Source: Heterocephalus glaber
Lineage: Eukaryota > Chordata > Mammalia > Rodentia > Bathyergidae
Direction: 5' to 3'
DNA length: 64,000 nt
Assembly (NCBI RefSeq): GCF_000247695.1
Contig: NW_004624801.1
Span: forward strand, 5,287,869 to 5,351,868
Part shown: piece after piece, positions 22,301 to 41,255 of the stretch
Layout: each line of letters starts with the position of its first letter
How positions within the stretch are numbered: position 1 is the stretch's first letter
Position numbers and translations under genes: made by a program
The notes under the pieces: model-generated
Told to the model about the DNA's origin: nothing
Databases searched by the model: none
Seen by the model: the letters and a program-made list of their open reading frames with translations, nothing else

Positions 22301-25300
22301 CACCTTCCCTTCCAGCAGCTGTTCTGGCCTCACTTCCTGGGTGACGATCTCCCCAGAGCGGTAGCTGGCCAGTGGGCGGTGGCTCAGGTTGTCTATAGGA
22401 GGTAAGAAATGGCATCAGAGGTGGCTGGAACAAGAGGTGCCCAGTCCACCCCCTCCTCACCCACCTATACCTTCTGGCCAACCCTGCTCCCACCTATCTA
22501 TCCTACCTGCCAGGGATGGGGTGTGCAGTCCTGGAAGTACCTGGTCCTCCCCGGCAGAAGGCAGGGGCTAGAGAGAGGGATGAAGCCCCTCAGCGTATGA
22601 GGAACTGGCAGCAGAGGTGGACCCTCCCCTGGTCCCAGGGCCCTCCCTCCTACCTGGGCATTCTCAATAAGGAGTCCAGTGCCATGGCCATTGGTGCCTT
22701 CAGAACTCTGCCCGCTGCCAGCACTACGGATGCTGCCCACACTGCCCTCACTGCCCACGCTATTCCTGTCACCTGCTGCAGGGGGCAGAAGCACAGGGTC
22801 AGAGCCTCAGTTGGTGCTGCTAACAGCTGACTGGCAACTTGTTAAAGCCAGACGCCCACGCCAGTGCCCAGCACCACCCTCTGGAAGGATGTACCTGGGC
22901 TGTCTGGGCTGAGGCCCACCCGAGGGAGCTGGCCATAGGTAAAGGGGTGCAGTGGCTCATCAGCAGGAGGCTGCGGCATCCGGGAGAAGCCTGGGCGGAG
23001 CGGGGTGGGCACAGAGGGGAGACGGGGCATGGGGATGCCCACTCGCTTGCTGACCACCTCAACGATGCCCGGGGGGAAGTAGCCCACACGGTCCGTGCCC
23101 CTTTGGCTCTCGTGGATATGGCCCTTCCAGCGGCCATCAGGATGCTGCTCAATCACCTGTGACAGGTTATGGCGGGGGGNNNNNNNNNNNNNNNNNNNNN
23201 NNNNNNNNNNNNNNNNNNNNNNNNNNNNNNNNNNNNNNNNNNNNNNNNNNNNNNNNNNNNNNNNNNNNNNNNNNNNNNNGATGGTCACTCCCTGTACCAA
23301 GCAAGAGGCAGTGGCCACAGTCCAGCAACTCTGGTCAGGCTCTTCCCTCATCCCCACGGAGCTGGCCTCTGACGCGCAAGTTCAGCCCTTGTTTCCAGCA
23401 GCCAGACCACAGAACATAAGAACAGCCTGTGCTCCAATCCCACCTCTGCTACTTGCTAGCTGTGTAATCTTGGCCAAGTCACTTTAGTTTCTCTAAGCCG
23501 CAAATTTGTCATCTCTACAAAGAAATGATAATGGCACCCACCGTCCCTGGATTTGGAAAGAATTAAATGAGAGAGGATATAAAGACTTAGCACATGTAAT
23601 CCCAGCACTCTGGGAGGTTGAGGCAGGAAGATCCCAAGTTCAAGCTCAGTCTGGGAAGCTTAGTGGAAAAAGTGAAAAAGGGTGGAGATGCAGCTCAGTG
23701 CAAAGGCCTTGGGAGCAGACCCAGAACCACAAAAAGAAAAGAAAAGAAAAGAAAAAAAGGACTTAGCCCAGCCCGTTACACAGCTGCCCAAGGAAGGCAG
23801 CACCCATTTTGTTCTCAAAGGACCGCACATGCAGGTCCTCACCGTGATGACGTCCCCTGCCCGGACACTGAGAGCAGTGGGGTCGTGGAGGTTCCAGAAA
23901 TCCTTGAGCGCTCGGACCTTCAGGATCCCCGAGGCCTCTAAAACAGGGGAGAGCAGGCATCATCCAAGCACCCCGAGGGCATCTCCCTCCCGACCCCTGG
24001 CCCCAGGCCCCATCCTTCCCCAGGGACACCAGCTCCTCTTCCACATCCACCTCCGGTACCTACTGGAGCCGCTCCAGCCCCTGGCTGGGTCTTTTCCCAC
24101 TTACTCACCCCGCAGTAGCTGCTTGATTTCCCGGCTGGCCTGCGAAGTGGTAAACTGATTCACAATGTCCAGCGCTGTCTGGTTGTATGTGTTTCGAATG
24201 TTCACGTCCACACCTCCCTGGGTGCACAGTGTCACGTGAGCATGGCCTACCTGTCATCTCGCCCCTAATCCTTGCAACCATCCAGGAGGTGGGGACTATG
24301 CTCAAGTTCCGATCTTACAGATGAGGAAATGGAATTTCAGGTCAAGGATGAGGTCCTAAGAGGCAGGTATGGGGTTAAGGCAGGTGGGGCTGCTCCCGAG
24401 CCTTAGCACCCCTTACAGGAAGAGAACTTTTTCCCTACTGCCCAAGTAAAATGCCAAGGCTTCTCCGGCCAGTCTCAGCACATGGCAGAGCCCCCGTGTG
24501 TACCGGGGGCCGGTACCGACCTCCAGGAGCAGCCGCACCACCTCCGTCTTGCCGTATAGTGCAGCCTCGTGGAGCGCCGTCCCAGTCTTGGTCTGACGGT
24601 TGATCTCAATCCCAGCTCTTAAGAGCTGCCTGCAGGGGCACAGAGAGTCATGCAAGTCGTGGGGCAGGGGAGGAAGCTGACTGCTGGGGACAGGGAGCTC
24701 AAGAAGAGGGCACCAGGACCGGGGATTTAGCTCAGTGGTTCTGGCGCCTGCCTTGCAAGTGCATGGTCCCCAGTTCAATCCCCGGTACCAAAAAAAAAGA
24801 AGAGGACAGAAACAGTCCCACAGGAAGACAGGAAGGGGATGAGAAAGCGGGGAGCTCCCTGGGGTACCGGATGACTTCTCTGTGGCCATTCTTGGCAGCC
24901 AAGTGCAGAGGCGTGGTATAGTTGGGGTCGCCCGGGTCCTTAGCCTCACCCTCTAGCAGTGCCACACATAAGTGGCTGTTTAGGAGCAGTTGGGCCACCT
25001 GCAGCACACAATACCCAGTCAGTGCCTCTTTCAAGCCCCTACAAATGTCTGGCACCCAGCACTCCAAGGACTGCAGGCCTCACCTTGAGCCGCCCAAATT
25101 CACAGGCCAGGTCCAGGGGTGTCTTCTTGGCCTTGTTCACTAGGCACGGGTTGGACTGATGTTGGAGGAGCATTTCTGACTGGGGTGGAAGGAGCTGAGT
25201 GAAGAGGTCTGGCCTGCCGACCTCACTCCACGCCGCCCCACCCCAGGACCCCTTTGGGCAGCTTACATACCACCTCATAGTGTCCATACTGTGCGGCCAG

Positions 25301-28300
25301 GTGCAGCGGGATCTGCCCATCCAGTGACGCAGCATTGACGGCCGCAGAGGCCCGGAGTAGCAGCCGCACGGGCTCCAGCCGGCCCTGCCAGGCTGCGTAG
25401 TGCAGCGGACGCATGCCTGGCGGGAGGACACGTATGCCTGAGAGAGGTCCTGGGAGGGCACTCTGGCTGGGAGGGGAGACAGCTCAAGAACATGCTGCAA
25501 CGGGCTGGGGATTTAGCTCAGGGGCACTGCACCTGCCTTGAAAGCACAAGGTCTGGGGATTTAGCTCAGGGGCACTGCATCTGCCTCGAAAGCATAAGGT
25601 CCTGAGTTCAATCCCTGCTACCGGAAAAAAGTGAAAAAAAAAACCAAACAAAAAACATGCTGCGACACTGGCTTGACTCGGATTGGGTCAGGAAGTGGTC
25701 TGGCTGTGTGGGGTCGAAGCTGCAGTTCCACCTTGCCTACCACATGATGTGGCCACCCCGAGACTGTGACAGAACATCTCTTGAGTCTCAACCTCCTCCT
25801 CTGAGTAACAGGACATCAGCATCACAATCAGAGGGAAAGGCATGTGCAAGGCTAGAGAAGCTCTGCAAACACCCAGCACTGCGGTGTCCTCACAGCAGCA
25901 AGCTCTGGTCTCAGGGCCTCACCATTGCTGTCCTTGATGTCCACAGTGGCCTGGGCCTCCAGTAACAAGGCTATGAGCTCCAAGCTGCCCCCCAAGGCGG
26001 CGTGGTGGAGAGCGGAGAATCTGAGGGGAGGGTGACACAAAGTAGGGGGTGTCAGTGACCCCCCAAATCCTGTCTTCCACACCCAAACTCATCCTGGGGG
26101 GCTGGCAAGGGTGGGTTACCCCCCCATCAGCCCTGTCGTGGGAGCGCACAGCAGCCTGGCCACAGCATGAAAGGGCTCAGTGTCTGGACTGAGAGGCCTG
26201 TTTGTCTGATGCGCCGCCCCCCGCAGCCAGCCCAGGGGAGAGGGCCGTGGGAGCAGGAGCCCTTAGGCTCCTACCCTCCAGGGAAAAAGGGGGCCCAGGA
26301 GGAATCTGACTCAAGGAGGCCCCTTGGAGTGGCCCCAGGGCTCTTCCCCTCAATCTGGGCTAATTCCACAGCAGGTTGGGTGGGCAAGACCCCCTCCCCA
26401 AGCCCAGGACTCAGAGCTGTCAGCAAAGGCAGTTTGAGGGCCAAGTTTGAGAGGAGCAGGGACCCTGGGCCCCAGAGCCATTCCCTTCAGCCCCTCCCCC
26501 AGGGCTCTGATCTCCCCCTCTCACTCCCACCCCATAGCAGCACTCACTCACCCATCAGCATCCTGGTAGTTGACATTGAGCCTCTTCGTGGAGCCAAGGA
26601 GCTCTGGAGGACAGGACAGGGGCATTAGGGAACAGGCAGTCATCAGCTGTCACCCATACCCTCACCCGGCATTCCTGCCACCCACTTCCCACCTGCTCAG
26701 CTGACCTCTTGGTGTGCAGGACACCTGCCCCATGGTCCTTTGCCAGTCCTGTCCCTATAGTTCTCACCCTGAGCCACAGGCACGGAGTGCAGGGAGCCAC
26801 TGTAGCAGTGGCCTGGCTTCCTGAGGCCCCAGCCCGGCTTGTTTATAGAGCCACAAGGGGTGGGAGGGGGCTCTGGCACGATGTGCCCTAACCAACAGGC
26901 CCACGGAGCACATGGTTAGCATTCCTGCTTGAATGGGCTAGGGAGCGAGTCACATCGTCCCACTGAGCCAAGGGGCTGGGTAGGAATAGTGAGGAGGGCA
27001 CTAGGTATTCCAGGGCTGAGAGGCCAGGGCTGGGCTTGAGAGTCACAGCCTGGGGAGGGTGGCATCAGACACCTGCCTTGGCCATGGCTCTGCCGTATGC
27101 TAACTGGAAGAGTATGGGCAGGTCATTGGGCCTTTCCGGCTCAGTGTCCTTTCTGCACAGGCCCTGTAAACACAGTGACTGATCCCTGTCAGCATGCAAG
27201 GCAACAGCTGTGGCACTCCTGACAATGCTGACCATTACTAGCACCACGTTATCCTCCAACAAGAGCTCGTACCGATCCCACCATCCCCCTGGGTCTCAGT
27301 GGGTCCTCAGCCACCTCGGCACCCACAGGCTCTTGGCTGAGCTGTGCAGGCACCAGGCAGAGGGGCTGGGGCACTGCCTCCCCACAGCAGGTACACACAG
27401 GTAAGTGCCCTGTGGCAGCCAGGGCAGGGACGGGCGGTCCTTGAGGTGTTGGGGAGGGAAAGGAGGAGGCCTATCTATCACAAGCGGCCCCTGCCTCCTG
27501 CTGGAACCCACCCCTGCCGGGGAGGGGGCCCAGCTCAACCCAGGCCGGGCAGGGTGCCAAGCATGCTGGTCCAGGCCTGCCCCCCCCAGGCCCTGGTGGG
27601 CCCCTGAAAACCCCGGCAGCCTGGACAAGGCAGGGCCTCATTCCAACAGGGAGGGACTAAACTTGCAGTGGGATGGGGAGGAGGAGGGGACAGCTACACG
27701 CAGGGCTGCGCTGAAGGACTCTACTCCAAAAAGGTAAATACAGAGCCAAGGAGGGCAGGGGAGCAAAGTGTTGGGGGCCACCGAGAGGAAATGCAGACCT
27801 CCCAGCTTTCCTTTTGTTGCTTTGGAAAGTACTTGTCATGCAGGGGAAAGAACCAGGGCTTGGGAAGCAAAAAGTACCCAGCTCAAATGCTCTCCTGCCT
27901 CTTCCTGCTGTGTGACTTTCACAAACCATGGTGTCTCTCTGAGCATTAGTGGAGACATAGGTCCCCTGGGTAGAGACACAGGGTCCTTTAGCCTGCTCAC
28001 CCTTCCACCAGCCAGCCAGCCTGGGCATTCTGGGATGGGGCAGCTAGGTGGAGGGATGTGGCTCCTCCAGGGGAGGGGCAGGAGAGTGTGACAGGAGGGA
28101 CACAGGAACAGGGCTAGGGCCAGGCTGGGTGGCTCTGTTCTTTCCAGAACAATAGCCGGAAAGGTGGTGGGGGAGAAGCTCAAAATGACTGGGCTGAGGA
28201 CTGCGGAGGGTGGGTGGAGGGTCTGCTGCAGGCAGCCTTCTTGCCTGGCCTGTCCCTGACTTAGGTTCGGGCAGAGGATGTGAGCTCAGCCAGCCACCCA

Positions 28301-30786
28301 GCCCACTACATTTCCTCTGGCCAGAGGAGAGCTCAGCAGAAAGAGGTGGGAAAGGGTGACGGGTAGAGCCAGGCCAGGCCACCTGCTCCCTGAAGAGGAC
28401 CTGGCTGGCCGGGGGGCGGGGGGGGGGGGTACAGGCTGGTGGCCGGCTGGAGGGGGCTGAGGAGCACCTCTCTTCTGCTCTCTGGAGAGCCAGACAGCTC
28501 TAGCCACTCGTAGGGGGAAAATGGGAGCCCTGACATTCCTGGAAGTTTCCTTTGCTTCTCTGTAGTGTGGCGCAGAGATCCCTCCCTCCTTTCAGAGAAC
28601 TGCATTAGAATCACCTGGAGAACTTTCTAATTTGCAGAGTCCTAGGCCCCTTCTGATTATTTTAATTTGGTGGAGGTCTGTCTAGGGAAGCCAGACTTTT
28701 AGAACAATCCCTAGGCAATTCTCTCCACACCCACACTGGGGAATGGACCCAAGACTTTCACACATCCCCACCTCCCTTTATTTTTATTTTGAGACAGGGT
28801 TTCATTAAGTTGCCCAGGCTGGGCTGGAACTTACAATCCTCCTGCCTCAGCTTCCCAGGGTGGTGGGTTCCTGGGTATTTCTGATGTGCATGGGTGTATG
28901 AGTGGAGATCAGTGCGGGAGCACAGAGGAGGGGGCACAGGTTTGTCTCAGATATATCCCACTATGGCTATGTGGCCTTGGGCAAGTTACTAACCTCCGAG
29001 TCTACTTCATCTGTACAATGGATGTAGGAATACCTATCTCATGGAGAAGTGAAGAGATTAGAATATTTCATAAACTCTAACGTTTGCAAAGGTCACCTTG
29101 TGATCTCACTTTGCCACTAGCCTTTCCAAGGTAGGGTGCCTGAGCCTCACAAGGAATCCCAGGCCTGTCACTGCTCCTTTGCAGGTGAATTCTCCCCTTC
29201 AACGGAGGAGCCCTCTTCCTCCATGGATATTTCCCACTGCGTACAGAGAACCTGTTCAGAGCCTCAAAGCCTCGCTGTGAGCTTCCTGCCATCAGTCTGC
29301 AGGGCGGGGAGGCCAGCAGCATTGTGACCAAGGTCTCACTAGGAAGGTGGCCAAGAACAACACAGAGGTAAGGAAGGAGAGGGAGTGGGTCCCAGTCTTG
29401 GTCCTCAGGGACCTCCCACTGGGCTGACCCAGGATCTACTTCCCCAGGGGCAAGGGACTACGGGCCACACACCACAGGACAGGACAGGCAGTCCTCCCGG
29501 CCTGGTGTGCAGGCAGATGCACACCATCCTGACCTTTCCTTGTGACACCCACACCTGAAGCGTGGGTGGGGATAAATGTCTCCAGGTAGCCTGGGGACTC
29601 CTTCCTGTGAACAGGGGCCAGGTGTGTCTTGGGGCTAGAGCCCCAGCACCCAGAGAAGACTTTCCTCTCCAGGGAACTCCCCTCCCAGCTCTAGTTTGAA
29701 CCAGTGGCTGTCCTTGCTGGTTTAGAATCTCAAGGTGACAAATCCAGGGGCACTTGCTCTTTTCCCCCAGAGAGTCTGCCCTGATGGCCAGAGGCCTATT
29801 CTCCCTGGGGGTGGGCCAGGGGTGTTCCCACCAGAGGGCCGGCAGACCTGGGGCTCAGGAGTGGCCCAGTGCATGCCTCGAGTCCCACATTCCTGTCAGG
29901 ACTGAAGCCCCAGGCTGTGAAAACCTCTAGGAAATCAGTTTTGGCTACACACCTCAGGGGACAACGATAGATTTAGTCAGAAAAAAGTTGCTTCAGTAAG
30001 TGGTCAGAAAGTGTTGAAATTAAAAAGAAAAAAACCAAAACACGACATCTCTCTTAGTAAAAGAAACAGACATCCCTGTTAAGTTCAGAAAAAAACACAA
30101 GAGATGCTCAGGTTGAAATGTGTACATGGGATTGGGCGTGGGCATGGAGCCTCTGTGTATTCAGTCTTTCCCAACCCATCACCAGAACCCTTGTGGCACC
30201 AAAGACTACATCTATAAAGCTACTTGCACCAAGCAACTTCGTGAGGGCTGCAAGTTTGGTCTGTTTTGTTCCCTATTCTGGCACAGGACTTAGAACAGAC
30301 CCTGGCACACAAAAAATACTCAATAAAAGTTTGTTTTTTTTTTTCTGGAACCAGGGATCGAACTCGGGTCCTTGCGCTTGCACAGCAGGTGTGGAAACCA
30401 CTGAGCTAAATCCTCAGCCCAATAAAAGTTTGAATAAATGTACTTCAATCCTCTCACTTTGCAGTCAAGGAAACTGTGGCCCAGAGAGGTTAAATAACCT
30501 GCCTAGGGACACACAGCAAGTGGGTCCCAACCTTTCTGACTCTCCTATACTATGCATTTCTTGTCTAGAACAGGAGCATCTTCCCTCCCGAATCTCCAGA
30601 TCACAGTGACCCCTCCCCACCCTCCAAATCTCCCTCTGTAGCCACAGTACTAAGAGGACCTCCGTGCAAGGGTCACTGCAGCAAGTACTCACTTGTCTTC
30701 GTGGCCTTGACCTTGGCCACCAGTTTCTGCACTCCAATCACATCTCCATTTTTGACAGCGAGAATCAGATCCTGTTCTCGACCCAT
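19345..30786 (-). CDS. CASKIN2: CASKIN2, complete, 19 coding exons (ankyrin-SH3-SAM-SAM scaffold)
   Basis: Coding exons in transcript order (plus-strand coordinates): 30786-30693, 26603-26552, 26020-25923, 25416-25271, 25179-25084, 24998-24868, 24629-24521, 24217-24109, 23937-23843, 23156-22895, 22775-22654, 22567-22507, 22392-22304, 22164-22054, 21979-21878, 21765-21627, 21522-20080, 19994-19772, 19435-19345. They join in frame to 1190 residues (human about 1202). The start is [15 protein letters not shown] in a good Kozak context (A at -3, G at +4). Exons 3-8 carry six ankyrin repeats ([39 protein letters not shown]). An SH3 domain spans residues about 283-350 over the 23937-23843/23156-22895 junction. 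Two SAM domains lie at about 489-559 and 560-625, followed by a 1443-nt proline-rich exon with [15 protein letters not shown] tracts and a conserved C-terminus ending [11 protein letters not shown]. Caskins are multidomain scaffolds; Caskin2 is reported not to bind CASK. A 100-N gap lies in the intron between the SH3 exons. Confidence 0.97.
22771..22780 (-). other. CASKIN2: NAGNAG tandem acceptor in CASKIN2
   Basis: On the minus strand the intron ends ...CTGCAG CAG GTGAC. Using the first AG gives S-P-A-G-D-R, the form known from human. Using the second removes one alanine and keeps frame. Confidence 0.7.
23180..23279. other. Assembly gap, 100 N
   Basis: Exactly 100 N in the CASKIN2 intron that splits the SH3 domain, starting 24 bases beyond the exon edge at 23156. 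The left side is G-rich (GGCGGGGGG). The protein is continuous across the intron, so no exon is missing. Confidence 0.98.
23430..23760 (+). repeat. MIR-like sequence followed by B1-ID composite SINE
   Basis: About 23430-23570 resembles a MIR core (TTGGCCAAGTCACTTTAGTT). About 23590-23760 is a B1-ID composite with an AAAAGAAAAG tail. Confidence 0.7.
24710..24797 (+). repeat. ID-like SINE with target duplication
   Basis: Intact boxes (GGGGATTTAGCTCAGTGG, CAGTTCAATCCCCGG) and an A-tail. AGAAGAGG flanks it at 24702-24709 and 24798-24805. It lies in a CASKIN2 intron between two ankyrin exons. Confidence 0.9.
25502..25653 (+). repeat. ID-like SINE with a duplicated 5' half
   Basis: The first about 51 bases (GGGGATTTAGCTCAGGGGCA to AAGCACAAGGT) occur twice in tandem before a single 3' half. 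AACATGCTGCAAC (25489-25501) and AACATGCTGCGAC (25654-25666) flank the whole, indicating one insertion. Confidence 0.85.
28776..28870 (-). repeat. B1-like SINE, reverse
   Basis: TTGAGACAGGGTTTCATTAA, GTTGCCCAGGCTGGGC and CTCCTGCCTCAGCTTCCC, the reverse complement of a B1/Alu-like monomer. Confidence 0.75.
30334..30420 (-). repeat. ID-like SINE, reverse, with 12-bp target duplication
   Basis: AATAAAAGTTTG at 30322-30333 and 30421-30432 flanks a reverse ID (GGGATCGAACTCGGGTCC ... ACTGAGCTAAATCC). Confidence 0.9.
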
Positions 30787-31959
30787 CCTGGCTCCAGGGC
30801 CAGGCTCTGGGCTCAGGAGTCCAAGGCAGAGGCAAGGCACTGGTCCAAGCAGACCATCAGCATGCCATGCTTCAGCCCCTTGGAGGTCTCCCAGGCCTGG
30901 GGGAGTCTTGCGGGGGACACGTCTGGTGTCCCAGGCAGTGGGTCCCTTGTCAGGCGCTGATGGGTACTCCTCAAAGGTGCTCTGTGAGCTGCCACCACAG
31001 GCGGGAAAGTGTCTCTGAGGAGGCAGCAGCTGTGTGGAAGTCTGGAAGGATATCAGCCTGCAGCTTCCGACAGCCCCGGGATGGGCCGGGACTGGGAACG
31101 CCGATCTTCCAGGCTTGGCTCTGGAGCACCAATGCCCACCCCGAGAGGAGCCAGCATTCCCTTGGGGCTTGGGCAGCAGCAGTGGACAGGTCCTGGGGGT
31201 CTGAAAAAGCCGAAGGTTGAGCCACGGCCTGCAAGGATCCCAGGAGGGCACAGAGGGCGAGCAGGACAGGATCTCCAGGAAGCCCCCAGTCACCCTGGTT
31301 GCCCCACAGAGTCAAGAGGGGCTCAGCTACATGAAGTGGGGAGGCAGCTGCCATGCCAGAGTGGAGTATGTGCAGGGAGGGAGAGGCTGAGTCACCAGGG
31401 CCCCAGGGCTTGGAGCAGCACCTCAACCCTGGGCAGGAGGGGCCCTGGCAGCACAACACCCTGGGGCAGGCCAGCAGCCTGTTCTCCACAGCCCCAGGCT
31501 CCAACACCCACAGACAACTGGCAGGCCAGGAGGTGGGGCCTGACAGGGTGGCACAGGCAGAGGAGCAGGGATCACTCCCTTTCCAAGGCGCCTGCCCTCA
31601 GACTCCTCCCCACCTAGCCTTTGCTTTAATAGCTGGATGCTTAGCCCTGCGGCCCTTTGTGAACTGAGGGCAGCGTGGGGAGTTTACGGGCCCTTGATTC
31701 TGGGGGAATCTGCCTGCTGGGCAGGGAGGCCCTGCAGCACCTGTTGCTGACCCTCCTCACCACTCAGTGGGCAGAGAACAGTCACTGCTGGTCAATGCCC
31801 CCCGCAGCCTGAACCTGAAGCCCAGACCCTCGAGCTTACTGCTGGAAAGCTTATGTCAGTTCTTCGGTGGCCGTGAATTTGTCGCCGGTCTAGTGGCAGG
31901 AGACCTGCGCAGGCCTGGGGCCCTGGCGGGGAACCCCTCACTCCCCAAGGTACCAAACC

Positions 31960-32620
31960 CAACCCAAAGGCACTCCCCCTCAAGGCCCACGGCCGACCCT
32001 GGGGGAGGGCGCCCCAGGCACTGGCTGGGGTCGGCTGGCTCCCCCGCCCCTCGGAATGCCCCTCCAGCGCCTCGCACCCCCCAGCTGAGCCCAGGGCAGA
32101 CCGACCTGGGAACAAAGCGGCGGGAGGGACCGAGAGGGCCAAGCGCCGAGGGATAGATGCGGGAGGACGAAAAGGGGGCGCGCGGAGGACGGAAGAAGCG
32201 GAGATGGAGGCACCAATCGATCCCGCAAGAAAAGTTAGTTTGCGCCCGCCCCCAAGGGTTCTGACCCCTAGGTCCGGCCCCGCAGTCTCACCTCTCCCGG
32301 CTGCTCCGCCGGGGGTCCGGCTGGCCCTGCTCAGTCCCTCGGCACTTTGGACGCGGGCTCCTACTAGCCAACCCCCCCAACCTTTCTCCTCCTTCGGCTG
32401 CTCTTCCAAGGCCGACACTGCGCCTCCCGCAGGAAATCCCGCCCCTCCCCCCTCCCTCCCGCCAGATCGGGAGAGAGGGACCGTCCCGGCCGCGCAGTCG
32501 GGCTGTCAATCAGTGTCCTCGGCCCCACCCCCATCACGTCAGGCCCCGCCCCCAACCGCTCCAGCCCGGACCGAGGCCCTGGCCCCTTCAGAGCATGCGT
32601 GCAGGTGAAAAGGAGCGGGG
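31960..32620 (-). promoter_or_regulatory. CASKIN2: CpG-rich CASKIN2 promoter and candidate non-coding exon 1
   Basis: The stretch is dense in CpG and GC boxes (CCCCGCCCC-type runs at 32520-32560) and contains CACGTCAG at 32534-32541. On the minus strand a consensus donor GAGAG|GTGAGA falls at 32292/32291, giving a plausible 5'-UTR exon whose 3' end is 32292. The matching acceptor before the coding exon is not resolved. There is no TATA box. Placement of the start site is inference. Confidence 0.55.
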
Positions 32621-33389
32621 TGCGCGGTGGGTGGAGTTGGCGCTGCTGCGTCCCGATGGTCGGTCCTGGGCGAACTGGGCTCTAGGGTCTAGATCGAAGG
32701 ATGAAAGAGAAGACGTGATGTGAAAGGGTTTGGCAACAGAATCCCGGGGACCCTTCTTGGGAAATCCCCTTTCCTCTTTGACCCCGCCCCTGCCAGGACT
32801 CACCCAGCGACCTTTGCCTACGGCCGGAGTGGCCGACCCACCACCACTGGCCGGACCAATGGTGCCACCTAGCGGACAGTGTCGGGCGGCCCACGGTGAA
32901 GGCGGCGGGGACCCCAGCCTCGAGGAGGTGCTATTGGACTGGGGTGGTGCTTCAGCACCAGCGTGGGCCGGACAGCGCCTCCCACCCTCGAAACCCGGCT
33001 TCGGAACCCCTGGGATGGGACCCAAGGGCGGGCCCGGAAGGAGCTCCGAACCTCTCGGGACCGCTGTAGTTTACAAAGCTAGAATTCGGTAACTGCCGCT
33101 CTCCATTCTGTAAGCCCCTCTTCCCTCCTTGCTCGGACGGCGGGGGATTAGGCAGTCCAGGGCTGCAGCAAGGAGGGTCACACATTTGACAGCTCATGCC
33201 ACACTCCTGGAGGCTAGTTCGAGGTTTTACTAATAGGAGCCCCGAAGCGGGTTGGGGACAGGACAGAGGAGCTCCTGCACATCCAATAACCTGCAAGCTA
33301 ATCTCAGTTCCCGGTATCGAGGCACAAGTGTGAAGGCAGGCGCTAGGACCCGAGAGAACCAGGAAGGCGGAAAGCCAGTGGAGGAGAGC

Positions 33390-33473
33390 CGACGTCATCT
33401 GCCGGCGCTAGGGCCTCTCGGAGTTCCGGTGGGCGGAGCACACGAGGAGGGCGCAGGCGCAGACTGCGGCCAG
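33390..33473 (+). promoter_or_regulatory. TSEN54: TSEN54 promoter, TATA-less
   Basis: Within 85 bases of the ATG lie a CRE-like GACGTCAT (33391-33398), an ETS-like TTCCGGT (about 33424-33430) and an NRF1-like GCGCAGGCGCAG (33451-33462). This combination is typical of housekeeping CpG promoters. The distance to the CASKIN2 CpG-rich 5' end is about 0.8-1.2 kb, so the two genes are arranged head-to-head. Confidence 0.55.
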
Positions 33474-40933
<7,460 letters not shown>

Positions 40934-41255
40934 CAGTGGTGGTGGGGGGCCGGGCTGGAGCCTTCTGTGGGGAACCTGGGCTGTCTGTTCTCAGGGACCA
41001 TCCCAGTTTGGGCCTCGGCCCTAGGTGTCTGAGGAAGTGTGACACCTTGCCCCGTGCCCCGCCCCCTTGCCTCGCCCGCAGGGCTACCTAGCCCCAAGCG
41101 AGAGAGTGCTGCCTTGCAGTGACTCCCTTGGAACTCAGGACTGGTTTTCAGAGGCCCAGGAGGTGGGGCGGAAGAGGACTCTGTGCCTCTAATGAGAGGG
41201 TGCCTGCTTCATGCCATAAAGCCAAAGCCATTAAAAATCGATTTCTTTTCTACCG
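40934..41255 (+). other. TSEN54: TSEN54 3' UTR with ATTAAA signal
   Basis: A short 3' UTR after the TGA at 40931-40933. ATTAAA at 41230-41235 follows CATAAAGCC and precedes a T-rich stretch (ATTTCTTTTCTACC), so cleavage is expected near 41.25 kb. The LLGL2 CpG island begins about 0.4 kb further on, in the same orientation. Confidence 0.7.

Larger units (their letters stand above)
26604..30692 (-). other. CASKIN2: CASKIN2 first coding intron (4.1 kb)
   Basis: Intron between the initiator exon and the second coding exon. It opens GTGAGT on the minus strand (30692 downward) and ends TCCAG at 26604. Contents recognised are MIR-like pieces at about 27850-27950 and 28955-29060, a B1-like SINE at 28776-28870, a G-run at 28411-28429, and an ID SINE with a 12-bp target duplication at 30334-30420. 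No exon-like translated segment was seen. Confidence 0.75.

Noticed and set aside
24716..24790. tRNA-like sequences with box A and box B (here and at about 20 other places)
   Set aside because: They belong to ID-like SINEs, with A-tails, target duplications and no cloverleaf-competent anticodon arm. They are not tRNA genes.
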